From positions 147,315 to 211,314 of the forward strand of contig JABDBA010000002.1 of the NCBI GenBank assembly GCA_013288885.1: 64,000 nucleotides of DNA. The letters run 5' to 3'. Numbering within the stretch: position 1 is the first letter of the stretch; the number at the start of each line of letters is the position of its first letter. Below the pieces are notes generated by a model, which had not been told where the DNA came from, ran no database searches, and saw only the letters and a program-made list of their open reading frames with translations. The stretch comes from Gammaproteobacteria bacterium. Its GTDB lineage: Bacteria > Pseudomonadota > Gammaproteobacteria > JABDBA01. The translations under genes were made by a program, and so were the position numbers. Of this stretch, positions 18,418 through 27,927 are shown one piece after another.

Positions 18418-19569
18418 TTATTTCCAAAGTGGTTGATTAGGTTGCAGTTGCAATAAAAAATCTTCGCATGGAATGCAAAGCACATTTTTTATTTTTAAAT
18501 ATTCTTTACCGCGATAAAGTAAAATTGCTTTAGCCATCGGGTAATCGCTGATAAAAGCTTCTAACCCCTTCGTATCAGCACTAGAAATACGCGCCGTATT
18601 TTTAACTTCAAGCGCCCATATCGTATCAGTACCATAAACAATAAAATCTACTTCTAAACCTGTGCGTGTGCGCCAGAAAGATAAGGTATTTTTTTGTTGG
18701 CTGTAATCAATCCAAGCGCGCAAATGCTGTGCGACTAACCCTTCTAAAGCATGTCCTGCTATTTCTTCTGGTCGATCTAATGGGCCTTTGGGGCGCAGCG
18801 CGTAAAATACACCGGCATCAAACAAATAAAATTTGGGGTGAGTGGTGAGTACGCGTTGTGCACGTTTGGAAAATACGGGCAATTGAAAAGCCAATAATAA
18901 ATCTTCTATAACACCGAGATAATTTTCCACGGTTTTGCGTTTCACTTCGCATTCAGTGGCAACATTAGTAATATTAAGCAAGCTCGCATGTGAGAAACTG
19001 ATTACTTCTAAAAAGCGCGCGAAGCTTTCTAAATTACGCACTAAGCCTTCGTTTTGGATTTCTTCTTGTAGATAAAGATTCACATACGCATGTAATATTT
19101 CTTGCGGATTGTTTTTATCAATCAGTAACGGCAACATGCCATTTTTTAAAGCATGTTCTAATGAAAATTTTGCGCCTAATTCTGCAGCCAGGAATGGGTG
19201 TAAAGCATATTTTAAAGCCCGGCCGCCCAATAAATTGGCGCTGGTCCTTTTAAGTTTGCGCGCACTGGAGCCAGTGAGGATAAATTGTAGGCCACGTTTT
19301 TCTTCAATTAAACTATGTACTACGCTCAATAATTCTGGTGCTTTTTGCACTTCGTCTAGCACGACGGTGGTATTTTGTGGGTTGGCATTTACTGCTTCAT
19401 AGAGGCGCTCAGGGCGTGCGATGTAGCTCCTTAATACTTCCGGGCGCAGCAGGTCGACCCATAAAGCATCAGGATAACGTTCCTTCATCAAGGTGGATTT
19501 ACCTGTTCCTCTAGGCCCGAATAGGAAAAAACTGTCTTCAGGATTGGGGAATAGCCGTTTTATGACCAT
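18418..19569 (-). CDS. AAA_14/DUF4143 ATP-binding protein
   Basis: A 383-residue two-part protein. The N-terminal ATPase has Walker A GPRGTGKST near residue 19 and Walker B TTVVLDEVQ near 68, then the sensor ILTGSSARKLK. The C-terminal DUF4143 part ends with EVDFIVYGTDTIWALEVK, which resembles a PD-(D/E)XK nuclease core. The family is common in accessory regions, and its biological job is not settled. A paired palindrome lies 22 bases upstream of the start, and a short gap separates the gene from rfbB, whose 3' flank carries that palindrome. Confidence 0.85.
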   Translation of the reverse strand: MVIKRLFPNPEDSFFLFGPRGTGKSTLMKERYPDALWVDLLRPEVLRSYIARPERLYEAVNANPQNTTVVLDEVQKAPELLSVVHSLIEEKRGLQFILTGSSARKLKRTSANLLGGRALKYALHPFLAAELGAKFSLEHALKNGMLPLLIDKNNPQEILHAYVNLYLQEEIQNEGLVRNLESFARFLEVISFSHASLLNITNVATECEVKRKTVENYLGVIEDLLLAFQLPVFSKRAQRVLTTHPKFYLFDAGVFYALRPKGPLDRPEEIAGHALEGLVAQHLRAWIDYSQQKNTLSFWRTRTGLEVDFIVYGTDTIWALEVKNTARISSADTKGLEAFISDYPMAKAILLYRGKEYLKIKNVLCIPCEDFLLQLQPNQPLWK

Positions 19570-19590
19570 ATATGACCTTAATATCGCATT

Positions 19591-19641
19591 ATGGCATCGC
19601 TAATGCCGTTTTGCGTGCAATTATGGCATTAGCGATGCCAT
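19591..19641. promoter_or_regulatory. Paired palindrome upstream of DUF4143 ATPase
   Basis: Two 17-base arms (19591-19607 and 19625-19641) are perfect reverse complements, separated by 17 bases. Each arm is itself close to palindromic (GGCAT...ATGCC). It begins 22 bases before the ATPase start, so it is a likely autoregulatory operator. It is also close to the 3' end of rfbB. Confidence 0.6.
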
Positions 19642-19651
19642 TTTGCAAGGA

Positions 19652-20656
19652 TCACCTATAAAACTCAATGGTCTTGCGTAATCCTTCTATGAAAGCTTCC
19701 TGCGGTTTCCAGTTGAGTTCCTGATTGATTTTGCGGGCATCGATCGCGTAACGCCAATCATGGCCCGGGCGATCTTTCACAAAAGTAATTAATTTATCAT
19801 GTGGTTTATATTGCGGTTTTATTTCATCCATTGATTGGCAAATCATTTTGACTAAATCAATATTGCGTTGTTCGTTGTCGCCGCCAATGTTATAGGTTTC
19901 GCCTAATTTGCCATTTTTAACGACTGTCCAAACACCTTTGCAGTGGTCAACTACATATAACCAATCGCGGATATTAGTGCCGTCGCCATAAACCGGAATG
20001 GGTTGTTGATTCAGGCAAGAGCGAATAATAGTGGGAATTAATTTTTCTTGATGTTGATAAGCGCCATAATTATTCGAACAGTTAGTGGTTGTAACGGGCA
20101 AACCATAGGTATGAAAATACGCACGTACTAAATGATCGGATCCGGCTTTAGAAGCCGAATAAGGTGAATTTGGGGTATACGGTGTGGTTTCGGTAAACGC
20201 CGGGTCGTTTTGTTTTAAAGTTCCATACACTTCATCAGTCGAAATATGATGAAAACGACACTGATGTTGCTGCCAATGTTGTTGTTCTAACCAATAATTA
20301 CGTGCGGCTTCTAATAAAGTAAATGTACCAATCACATTCGTTTGTACAAATACTGTGGGGCTGGTTATTGAGCGGTCTACATGGCTTTCGGCGGCAAAAT
20401 GCACAATGGTGTCAATTTTATTTTTAGTAAGAATTTGATCAATTAAATTACGATCACAAATATCGCCTTGAATAAATTGATGGCGTTCAGGCTTAGGAAG
20501 ATTTTTTAAATTATCGATGGAGCCAGCATAAGTTAACAAATCTAAATTAACAATGCGCACGTCGGGTTCGTGTTCCAATATATAACGAATAAAATTCGCG
20601 CCGATAAAACCCGCACCGCCAGTGACTAGAATTTTTTGTGGTTGATAGTGTTTCAT
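19652..20656 (-). CDS. rfbB: dTDP-glucose 4,6-dehydratase
   Basis: Second step of dTDP-L-rhamnose synthesis. The NAD-binding GGAGFIGANF is near residue 11, the catalytic Asp-Glu pair is in HISTDEVYG, and YSASKAGSDH supplies the Tyr-x3-Lys pair. The start is placed at 20656 (334 residues), which gives an ATGA overlap with the rfbD stop. The open frame continues 14 codons further upstream but adds nothing conserved. It is last in the rfbA-C-D-B operon. Confidence 0.95.
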   Translation of the reverse strand: MKHYQPQKILVTGGAGFIGANFIRYILEHEPDVRIVNLDLLTYAGSIDNLKNLPKPERHQFIQGDICDRNLIDQILTKNKIDTIVHFAAESHVDRSITSPTVFVQTNVIGTFTLLEAARNYWLEQQHWQQHQCRFHHISTDEVYGTLKQNDPAFTETTPYTPNSPYSASKAGSDHLVRAYFHTYGLPVTTTNCSNNYGAYQHQEKLIPTIIRSCLNQQPIPVYGDGTNIRDWLYVVDHCKGVWTVVKNGKLGETYNIGGDNEQRNIDLVKMICQSMDEIKPQYKPHDKLITFVKDRPGHDWRYAIDARKINQELNWKPQEAFIEGLRKTIEFYR

Positions 20657-21516
20657 GCTGATAATTCCCGCATTATTTGTGCTAAACCCAATTCCCAAGA
20701 GGGTGCTCGAATAGCAAAAGCGGCCTGTATTTTAGCACAATCTAACGCAGAATAAGCCGGGCGTTTTGCGGGAGTGGGGTATTCGGCGCTAGGAATAGCC
20801 AGTATCTCTTTTACCGCTAAAGGATTATATTTTTTTGCCTTTCCTACTATCGTTGCTGCGAAATGATACCAACTGGTTGGCTCTGAGCTACAGTAATGAT
20901 AAGTTCCCCATTGATTGTTTATTCTTTGGCAAATAGTAATAATAGCATCTGCAATATCGGCTGCAGGTGTAGGGCAGGCGATTTTGTCGGATATAATTTG
21001 TAAAGTTTCTTTTTCTTGTGCTAAGCGTAAAATAGTTTTAACAAAATTATTGCCGTAAATACCAAACACCCCGCTGACGCGTAAAATAATATGTTGCGGG
21101 CAATGTTCCCGAACTGCGATTTCACCAGCGAGTTTGCTGGCGCCATAAACATTAATGGGATCAACTGCATCGGTTTCTTGATAAGGTTGTTGCGCATTGC
21201 CATCAAATACATAATCGGTCGATACATGTATTAACGGTATTTTTTTTTGTGCGCAAATTTGTGCTAACAAAGCAGGGCCATCACGATTAATTTTATAGAC
21301 CAAATCAGTTTCTGATTCGGCTTTATCAACGGCGGTATAAGCTGCGGCATTAATCAAAAAATCGGGTTGATGTTTTTCGATAGCAGCATGTATTTGTTGT
21401 GCTTTAGTAATATCAAGCTCTGCGCGGGCTAAAGCGATTATCGAATGATCAGTTGTTGATTTGCGGGCTAATTCGGAGCCGAGTTGTCCGCTGCCGCCGG
21501 TGATAAGTAGTTTCAT
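20653..21516 (-). CDS. rfbD: dTDP-4-dehydrorhamnose reductase
   Basis: Final step of dTDP-L-rhamnose synthesis. A short-chain dehydrogenase fold with GGSGQLGSEL near residue 7, STDYVFDG near 104 and YGASKLAGE near 128 (Tyr-x3-Lys). Length 287 residues is normal. It overlaps rfbC upstream and rfbB downstream by four bases each (ATGA). Confidence 0.95.
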   Translation of the reverse strand: MKLLITGGSGQLGSELARKSTTDHSIIALARAELDITKAQQIHAAIEKHQPDFLINAAAYTAVDKAESETDLVYKINRDGPALLAQICAQKKIPLIHVSTDYVFDGNAQQPYQETDAVDPINVYGASKLAGEIAVREHCPQHIILRVSGVFGIYGNNFVKTILRLAQEKETLQIISDKIACPTPAADIADAIITICQRINNQWGTYHYCSSEPTSWYHFAATIVGKAKKYNPLAVKEILAIPSAEYPTPAKRPAYSALDCAKIQAAFAIRAPSWELGLAQIMRELSA

Positions 21517-22064
21517 GATGTGGGCAAATCTTCCGCAGCAATATTTTTAAGACAAAGATTTTTTTGATCTTTGGCTGATAAAATAGGGTTGGTTACTGGC
21601 CACTGAATTTTAAGATCGGGATCATTCCAAAGAATGCCTTTTTCTGCCGCAGGATAATAATAATCAGTACACTTATAAGAAAAATCGGCTTCATCGCTGA
21701 GCACACAAAAACCATGCGCAAAACCGGGTGGCACATAAAGTTGGCGAATTCTTTCAGCATCAAGAATAGTCGTTAGTGACTGGCCAAAAGTGGGAGAACC
21801 TTTTCTAACATCGACGACGACATCAAATACTTGGCCGCGCGTTACCCATATTAATTTGCCTTGTGGTTTTTCTAGTTGATAGTGTAAGCCACGCAATACG
21901 TTTTTGCTGGAGCGCGAAAAATTATCTTGCACAAAATTAACTTTTAAGCCGTGTCCGCTATATCGTTCATGGTGGTAGCTTTCAAAAAAAATACCACGAC
22001 CATCGCCGAATATTGGTGGTTCGATAATTAGCACGCCGGATAATTTAGTTTCGGTAATTTTCAT
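21513..22064 (-). CDS. rfbC: dTDP-4-dehydrorhamnose 3,5-epimerase
   Basis: Third step of dTDP-L-rhamnose synthesis. A cupin-fold enzyme of 183 residues: [13 protein letters not shown] near residue 20, the block VLRGLHYQ with the catalytic His near 62, and [15 protein letters not shown] placed the start at 22064, where MKITETKL is the family's usual N-terminus and the ATG overlaps the rfbA stop (ATGA). The longer open frame runs through rfbA in another frame. Confidence 0.95.
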   Translation of the reverse strand: MKITETKLSGVLIIEPPIFGDGRGIFFESYHHERYSGHGLKVNFVQDNFSRSSKNVLRGLHYQLEKPQGKLIWVTRGQVFDVVVDVRKGSPTFGQSLTTILDAERIRQLYVPPGFAHGFCVLSDEADFSYKCTDYYYPAAEKGILWNDPDLKIQWPVTNPILSAKDQKNLCLKNIAAEDLPTS

Positions 22065-22936
22065 GGATAGGCTTCTTCTAGCAAAGATAATAAATATTGG
22101 CCATAACCACTTTTGCACAGTGGCTCGGCTAAATGTTGTAATTGTTGGCCGCTGATGTAACCCATACGCCAGGCGATTTCTTCCGGGCAACTGAGTTTGA
22201 GCCCTTGCCGATGTTCTAATACCTGAATGAAATGTGCGGCTTCCATCAGTGCATCGGGTGTGCCGGTATCTAACCAAGCTGTGCCGCGATTTAATTTGTG
22301 CACCCGTAATTGTTTGTGTTGTAAATAATGTTGATTAACATCGGTTATTTCAAGCTCGCCGCGTGCCGAAGGTTTGAGTGATTTAGCGATATCAATTACA
22401 TTATTATCATAAAAATAAAGACCCACCACAGCATAGTGCGATGGTGGATTCTTAGGTTTTTCAATAATTTCACACGGTTGATCATCGGCATCAAAGCGAA
22501 TCACACCATAGCGTTCAGGATCTTTTACCCGATAACCAAAAACGGTAGCGCCGGTGGTTTGTGTAGCTGCTTGTTGTAGCAGGTGTGCAAGTCCCTCGCC
22601 ATAAAAAATATTATCGCCTAACACTAAACTGACCGCATCATTGCCAATAAAATTCTCGCCGATTAAAAAAGCTTGCGCGATGCCCGCTGGTTCCGGTTGT
22701 GCCGCATAGTGCAAAGCAAGCCCCCATTGGCTGCCATCACCTAATAAGTTTTTAAAAAAGTGTTGCTCATGAGGTGTGGTAATCACCAAAATTTCACGTA
22801 ACCCTGCCAGCATTAGGGTGGAAAGGGAATAATAAACCATCGGTTTATCATAAACGGGTAGCAATTGTTTGCTGACGCTCAAAGTGGCTGGGTGCAAGCG
22901 TGTACCTGACCCGCCCGCAAGGATAATGCCTTTCAT
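22061..22936 (-). CDS. rfbA: Glucose-1-phosphate thymidylyltransferase
   Basis: First step of dTDP-L-rhamnose synthesis. The nucleotidyltransferase signature GGSGTRLHP is near residue 8, followed by [24 protein letters not shown] and [12 protein letters not shown]. Length 291 residues is typical. It heads the leftward rfbACDB operon, in which every junction is an ATGA overlap. The rhamnose sugar would feed LPS synthesis with the nearby glycosyltransferases. Confidence 0.96.
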   Translation of the reverse strand: MKGIILAGGSGTRLHPATLSVSKQLLPVYDKPMVYYSLSTLMLAGLREILVITTPHEQHFFKNLLGDGSQWGLALHYAAQPEPAGIAQAFLIGENFIGNDAVSLVLGDNIFYGEGLAHLLQQAATQTTGATVFGYRVKDPERYGVIRFDADDQPCEIIEKPKNPPSHYAVVGLYFYDNNVIDIAKSLKPSARGELEITDVNQHYLQHKQLRVHKLNRGTAWLDTGTPDALMEAAHFIQVLEHRQGLKLSCPEEIAWRMGYISGQQLQHLAEPLCKSGYGQYLLSLLEEAYP

Positions 22937-23044
22937 GGGGTGGTTTCTCTATTGAGGAATATGAGGCTTAGTTTACTTTAACTGCATTAAAAATGACATC
23001 CCTCAACTTGCCCTGAGGTGGTGGTTTATCGTATTATGCAGCTT

Positions 23045-23251
23045 ATGTCTGAAACCAACACACCAAAAATAACCGCTAGTACCAAGCACACGTATACGGT
23101 AACGGACGCTGATCTGCCGTTGTCGTGCCCGATGCCCGATATGCGGCTGTGGGATGCCCATCCGCGCGTTTATCTGCCCATAGAGGCCACCGGGCATGTC
23201 ATTTGCCCCTATTGTGACGCGGAGTATTTTTTAGAACCGCCTAGTAATTAA
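23045..23251 (+). CDS. zf-CHCC zinc-finger protein
   Basis: A short protein (68 residues from this start) with the C-x-n-H-x-n-C-x2-C arrangement of the zf-CHCC family: LSCPMPD, DAHPRVYLPI, then VICPYCDAEYF at the end. Relatives include small subunits associated with respiratory complex I and stand-alone bacterial proteins. The start could also be the ATG at 23036 or the GTG at 23018. It directly precedes waaF and is probably co-transcribed with it. Confidence 0.8.
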   Translation: MSETNTPKITASTKHTYTVTDADLPLSCPMPDMRLWDAHPRVYLPIEATGHVICPYCDAEYFLEPPSN

Positions 23252-23257
23252 TTGTTT

Positions 23258-24271
23258 ATGCAAAACCCTAAAATTCTTATTATTGGTCCGGCTTGGGTGG
23301 GTGATATGGTCATGGCGCAGACCTTATTTAAGCACATCAAAGCGACTGATCCCAATTCTATCATTGATGTTATGGCCCCGGGTTGGAGCCAACCGCTATT
23401 AGAGCGGATGCCAGAAGTGCGACAAGCACATATAATGCCGCTCGGCCATGGTGCACTCGATTTAAAAAAACGTTGGCAACTGGGGAGTGCATTAAGAACT
23501 GAAAAATACGATCAAGCGATTGTGTTACCGAATTCTTGGAAATCAGCCATTATCCCATTTGCAGCACGCATTCCATTGCGTACTGGTTGGCGCGGCGAAT
23601 TTCGTTTTGGATTATTAAATGATATCCGTTATTTAGATAAGAAAAAATTACCATTAATGATACAACGTTTTGCAGCGTTAGGATTAGCAAAGAATGCCGA
23701 ACTAGCTGCATCATTAGCGCATCCTGCCTTACAAGTGTCAGATGAGAATGTTGCTGCGACATTAGCAAAATTTCATTTGCAAAAAAGTTCTCAACCGATT
23801 ATTGCACTTTGTCCGGGCGCAGAATTTGGCCCTGCTAAACGTTGGCCAACAGAATATTTCGCACAAGTGGCGCAGGAAAAAATAGCAGAAGGTGCTGTGA
23901 TTTGGATTTTTGGATCGGTGAAAGATCAACCCATTGCCGCTGAAATTCAACGGTTAACCAATCATGCTTGCGTTGATTTGACCGGGCGCACTACCTTGGG
24001 TGAAGCGATCGATTTAATTTCATTGGCGCAGATTGTTATCAGCAATGATTCGGGTTTAATGCACATTGCTGCGAGTTTAAACCGGCCCTTAGTGGTTATT
24101 TATGGCTCATCTAGCCCGCGTTTTACACCCCCGCTCACCGATCGCGTCGAAATTTTATCATTGCAATTATCATGCAGCCCGTGTTTTAAACGTGAATGCC
24201 CACTCACCCATTTAAAATGTTTGCGTGATCTGGCGCCGGAGAGGGTGTTACAGGCAATGGGGAAATTATGA
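23258..24271 (+). CDS. waaF: ADP-heptose--LPS heptosyltransferase II
   Basis: WaaF adds the second heptose to the LPS inner core. A GT9 enzyme beginning ILIIGPAWVGDMVMAQTLF, with LCPGAEFGPAKRWP near residue 180 and SNDSGLMHIAASLNRPLVVIYGSS near 265. The C-terminal Cys-rich block (SCSPCFKRECP...HLKCL) is typical of WaaF. I chose the ATG at 23258 rather than a TTG two codons earlier. It overlaps waaC in ATGA. Confidence 0.93.
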   Translation: MQNPKILIIGPAWVGDMVMAQTLFKHIKATDPNSIIDVMAPGWSQPLLERMPEVRQAHIMPLGHGALDLKKRWQLGSALRTEKYDQAIVLPNSWKSAIIPFAARIPLRTGWRGEFRFGLLNDIRYLDKKKLPLMIQRFAALGLAKNAELAASLAHPALQVSDENVAATLAKFHLQKSSQPIIALCPGAEFGPAKRWPTEYFAQVAQEKIAEGAVIWIFGSVKDQPIAAEIQRLTNHACVDLTGRTTLGEAIDLISLAQIVISNDSGLMHIAASLNRPLVVIYGSSSPRFTPPLTDRVEILSLQLSCSPCFKRECPLTHLKCLRDLAPERVLQAMGKL

Positions 24272-25296
24272 GAGTACTTATCATTAAAACCTCCTCCATG
24301 GGAGATATACTTCACACTCTGCCTGCACTAACCGATGCAGCAAAAAACTATCCTGATATTCAATTTGATTGGGTAGTAGAAGAAAATTTTAGTGAAATTC
24401 CACTTTGGCACCCTAAAGTTAATCGTGTTATTCCCATTGCTTTTCGGCGTTGGCGCAAACAACCATTAAAAGCAATTAGCAGCGGAGAATGGAAAAATTT
24501 TTATCACCACTTGCGGGCGGAAAAATATGATGCCGTTATTGACGCACAAGGTTTAGTTAAAAGCGCATTCATTACTCGACTCGCACGTGGCAAACGTTGC
24601 GGATTAAATCGCCATTCAGCTTGGGAACCCCTCGCGACACTTGCTTATCAACAAACGTGTGCAGTTAAACCCGATCAACATGCTGTAGCGCGGGTACGAC
24701 AGCTTTTTGCAGCTATTTTAAAATATCCTGTGCCGACTGATACACCCGATTATGGAATTGATCAAGCGCGCTTACAAACGGTTTCTTATGCCGAGTCCGC
24801 TAACAAAGAAAATATTATTTTTTTGCATGGAACAACATGGCCCACTAAACATTGGCCAGAAACTTATTGGATCGAGCTCGCACAACAGATCACCCGAGCA
24901 GGATTTCAAATACAAATTCCCTGGGGTAATCAACCAGAATATGAACGCGCACAACGAATTTCAGCAGGCAACAAAGATATTTATATCTTGCCCAAACTAA
25001 ATTTAAATGAAATAGCCAGTGTGTTAAAAAACGCTAAGGCCGCTGTTGCTGTAGATACTGGTTTAGGCCATTTAGCTGCGGCTTTAGCAGTACCCACACT
25101 TTCATTGTATGGCCCAACCGATGCTAAATTAACAGGCGCTATGGGTGTGAACCAATTACATCTGGCCGCGCAATTTCCTTGTGCGCCGTGTTTAAAGTCC
25201 ACCTGTACTTATCAAGGCCCGCGCAATGTAGAACCCGCATGTTTTGGCTCACTGCCACCCACCTTAGTATGGGAAAATTTTAAAAGGTTATTATGA
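24268..25296 (+). CDS. waaC: LPS heptosyltransferase I
   Basis: WaaC adds the first heptose to Kdo. A GT9 protein opening VLIIKTSSMGDILHTLPALTDA, the WaaC form of the acceptor loop. It also has FDWVVEENFSEIP, FLHGTTWPTKHWPE near residue 187 and VDTGLGHLAAALAVPTLSLYGPTD near 262. Length 342 residues is normal. It overlaps waaF and the next GT9 gene by four bases each. Confidence 0.93.
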   Translation: MRVLIIKTSSMGDILHTLPALTDAAKNYPDIQFDWVVEENFSEIPLWHPKVNRVIPIAFRRWRKQPLKAISSGEWKNFYHHLRAEKYDAVIDAQGLVKSAFITRLARGKRCGLNRHSAWEPLATLAYQQTCAVKPDQHAVARVRQLFAAILKYPVPTDTPDYGIDQARLQTVSYAESANKENIIFLHGTTWPTKHWPETYWIELAQQITRAGFQIQIPWGNQPEYERAQRISAGNKDIYILPKLNLNEIASVLKNAKAAVAVDTGLGHLAAALAVPTLSLYGPTDAKLTGAMGVNQLHLAAQFPCAPCLKSTCTYQGPRNVEPACFGSLPPTLVWENFKRLL

Positions 25297-26255
25297 CAAC
25301 AGCCAACAAAATATTAATTATTGTATCAGAGCGTATTGGTGACGTAATTTTTTGCACGCCTGCCATTCACTTATTGCGCCTCGCACACCCACAGGCCATC
25401 ATCAATGTGATTGCATTATCACACTTTTCTGCACAAGTGTTTGATCATAACCCTGATGTTAATCAAGTATATGTATTGCCAGACAAAGACGTTGTAAAAG
25501 AATTAGCGAATACAACAGACCTGGTTATCGATTTACACAACAGTGATGCAACCATCGCCTACGCCAAACGTTTAAATAAAAAAACTTTCACTAGTCCGCG
25601 GTCAGCAGAAAATCAACATCAAAGCGTAGTGGCTACAGCGTTTATGCAAACAGTGGTTGGCAATGCTGTGACAAATTTCCCCGAACACTACCGATTGTTT
25701 CCACAATCCAGCCATCACGAAAAAATTAAATCATTATTGCTTAGTAATGGCGCACAATTCACTGATAAAGAAATTTTGATTGGTTGTCACATGGGAAATT
25801 ACAAAACGGCCGAACGAGCAGCCCGATTTTGGAAGCGCAATATTTATAGCAAAAAAACCTGGCCGGTAGAAAAATTTGCCACATTGCAACAGATGTTATA
25901 TCAAGAAAACCCCAATATTAAGCTGGTATTGACTGGTTCACCCAGTGAGCAGGGTTTAACTAAAAAATTGCATCGCAAGTATCCCAATCTAATTAATATA
26001 GTTGGTCAGACTAAACTGTTAGAGCTCGCCGCATTGATGCCATTATTAAAAGTTTTTTTAACCGGCGATACTGGCCCATTACATGTCGCTGCCGCAACTA
26101 CCGTTCCCATCGTCGCACTGCTCGGCCCAACTTCCGCCGTACAAACTGGCCCACGCCCACTGCGCGAACATCATGTGATTTTGCAAGAAAACCCATTAAC
26201 CAAGTTAGATGTGGCCGTTGTTAAAGAGGCGTTGTTGGGGTTTCTATCTGATTAA
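25293..26255 (+). CDS. Third GT9-family glycosyltransferase (heptosyltransferase-like)
   Basis: A 320-residue GT9 enzyme beginning ILIIVSERIGDVIFCTPAIHLL, with CHMGNYKTAERAARFWKRN and the donor block TGDTGPLHVAAATTVPIVALLGPTS. It resembles WaaQ-type heptosyltransferase III or a related core transferase; the exact sugar is not clear. It is the last gene of a three-gene run with waaF and waaC. Its 3' end overlaps the convergent AbiEii gene by 35 bases, so one of the two C-termini was probably formed by a junction. Confidence 0.82.
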   Translation: MTTANKILIIVSERIGDVIFCTPAIHLLRLAHPQAIINVIALSHFSAQVFDHNPDVNQVYVLPDKDVVKELANTTDLVIDLHNSDATIAYAKRLNKKTFTSPRSAENQHQSVVATAFMQTVVGNAVTNFPEHYRLFPQSSHHEKIKSLLLSNGAQFTDKEILIGCHMGNYKTAERAARFWKRNIYSKKTWPVEKFATLQQMLYQENPNIKLVLTGSPSEQGLTKKLHRKYPNLINIVGQTKLLELAALMPLLKVFLTGDTGPLHVAAATTVPIVALLGPTSAVQTGPRPLREHHVILQENPLTKLDVAVVKEALLGFLSD

Positions 26256-27240
26256 TAGTTTTTTCTAAATTTTTCAAACCCTTTATAATCTCGTCAAATG
26301 TTGGTGGTACTTCATGAAACATCCCTGTTTTTACCATTTGAGAGAAATCATTTTCTAAATTTTCCAGATATGGTCCTGCAGGAACCAAACGAAATTTACT
26401 TGATAAACAATCATCATAATTTGTATAGCTTGCATTAAAAAATGCTTTTTTATGCTCAATTACACTTTTTAAAATATCATTATCCGATAATGCTTGCTCA
26501 CCAACCCATGAATTATTAAGCATAAATAAATCATACCAATGCCGGGATAAGCGTTCGGGTGTTTTGACCAGTCGATCTCGATGGCATTCGACATGCATTA
26601 GCGTTGCTTTTTCCCAAAAGGTTCGTATGGGAGATAATGTAGAGATCATTGGTTTGGGCAAATCGAAATCACTAGTTATTGCTTTAGCTAAGTAAGATAA
26701 AACAGAATGTTTTTCGCAAGGTTCAGTAATGTTTCTAACTCCAAATTCAATAAAAATATGATCACGCAAATAATTGTGGGTCGTACTAATAATACTTGGA
26801 TAATAAAACCTTAATTGTTCGCCATCCTCACTTAGTGTAATTTCAAATATTTTTTTAGGAAAATTTTTTGATACCTGCTCTTGCAAATAAAGTAATACTG
26901 TTTCTGAAATATAAATTTTTAGCAATTCTTTAAGTTGGTCACTTGTTTTTTTAAGCTGTGTGCGACTTGTGTTTTTCAAGTCTAATTCTGGTTTAAAATT
27001 GCGGTAATCAATTGTTATATCAACATCTTCAGAAAAGCGCTTGATTAGACCAAATACCTTCGATAAAGACGTGCCTCCTTTAAATACCATTTGTATTGGT
27101 AATGCAAATAGTTTTTCAAGTATCCAACATAACCATAGATCTTTCTCTATGATCATATCTGGCATGTCAAATTGGTCGCCAGCTATTTTTATTAAAGCCG
27201 ACTGTTCTTCTACTGGTAAATTAAAAAAATTATTACTCAT
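26221..27240 (-). CDS. abiEii: AbiEii/AbiGii-family nucleotidyltransferase toxin
   Basis: A 339-residue protein with the nucleotidyltransferase core KGGTSLSK near residue 54 and RFSEDVDITIDYR near 68. AbiEii is the toxin of a type IV toxin-antitoxin system, blocking growth by nucleotide transfer, and protects against phage in some hosts. It overlaps the AbiEi-like gene by eight bases and is transcribed with it. The C-terminus runs into the 3' end of the GT9 gene. Confidence 0.88.
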   Translation of the reverse strand: MSNNFFNLPVEEQSALIKIAGDQFDMPDMIIEKDLWLCWILEKLFALPIQMVFKGGTSLSKVFGLIKRFSEDVDITIDYRNFKPELDLKNTSRTQLKKTSDQLKELLKIYISETVLLYLQEQVSKNFPKKIFEITLSEDGEQLRFYYPSIISTTHNYLRDHIFIEFGVRNITEPCEKHSVLSYLAKAITSDFDLPKPMISTLSPIRTFWEKATLMHVECHRDRLVKTPERLSRHWYDLFMLNNSWVGEQALSDNDILKSVIEHKKAFFNASYTNYDDCLSSKFRLVPAGPYLENLENDFSQMVKTGMFHEVPPTFDEIIKGLKNLEKTINQIETPTTPL

Positions 27241-27841
27241 TTATTTTTTCTCGTTGGTAACGATAAAACACATCCGACATCCAGGCTGGCATATGTTCTA
27301 TCAACTTTATGATAGCATTAAAATTTTCGGAAGAAATATGCTGCTTAATTATTTCCAGAGTTTCTACAGTTACATTTTCTTTTCCTAAATATCCCAAGGC
27401 AGAAATTACTAAACCAGGTATTGTATCTGGTGCTATTAATTTGCTTGGGTTTACATGTTTTAGCTTGACAGTTCGGTTGGCAATTTTCAACGTCCTTGTG
27501 TTGCCGCTTGTATAAAAAATGAGATGCATAGGCGCTTGTGTTGTCAGTTGCAATTGCCTTGCTGCTTCAGCGCCCTGAATTGCAATAATTTCACCAGTTG
27601 ATTTGGCAAGGATTTCAGCAACATCAGATGCTGATGGTAAAACATCGCCTACTTTTGATAGGCGCATTGGTTTTGCAAATATACCGCGTGTTACGCGTGT
27701 TAATTCACCTTTTTTAACTAAACGATTTAATATCTGGCGAATGTTCTCAGTGGCGGCAAAATGCCGCAACGCACTCGAAGGAAATGGCTTCCCCATTGGA
27801 ATATTGGTTATAAACTCTTTTATTTGAGCGGTAGCTGTCAT
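27233..27841 (-). CDS. abiEi: AbiEi-like antitoxin (DUF6088 type)
   Basis: About 202 residues. The N-terminal half is a winged helix (IRQILNRLVKKGELTRVTRGIFAKP, near residues 28-55). The C-terminal half resembles the AbiEi antitoxin domain (GAEAARQLQLTTQAP...LIFYTSGNTRTLKI). AbiEi proteins neutralise AbiEii without direct contact and repress the operon by binding inverted repeats. The start at 27841 follows AAGGTG with good spacing; the longer GTG at 27859 sits inside the operator palindrome. The 76-bp palindrome directly upstream fits autoregulation. Confidence 0.88.
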   Translation of the reverse strand: MTATAQIKEFITNIPMGKPFPSSALRHFAATENIRQILNRLVKKGELTRVTRGIFAKPMRLSKVGDVLPSASDVAEILAKSTGEIIAIQGAEAARQLQLTTQAPMHLIFYTSGNTRTLKIANRTVKLKHVNPSKLIAPDTIPGLVISALGYLGKENVTVETLEIIKQHISSENFNAIIKLIEHMPAWMSDVFYRYQREKINE

Positions 27842-27851
27842 AGTTTCACCT

Positions 27852-27927
27852 TTTGTCACGAATTATAGTATAGATCGTGACAAATATCAAGATATTTGTC
27901 ACGATCTATACTATAATTCGTGACAAA
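27852..27927. promoter_or_regulatory. 76-bp near-perfect palindrome, probable AbiEi operator
   Basis: Two 37-base arms are perfect reverse complements around a central AA. Each arm carries TTTGTCACG at one end and CGTGACAAA at the other, giving four half-sites in two nested palindromes. The AT-rich spacers contain TATACTATAAT, which can serve as a -10 box. AbiEi is known to bind inverted repeats in its own promoter. Its symmetry means it could direct transcription both ways. Confidence 0.8.
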
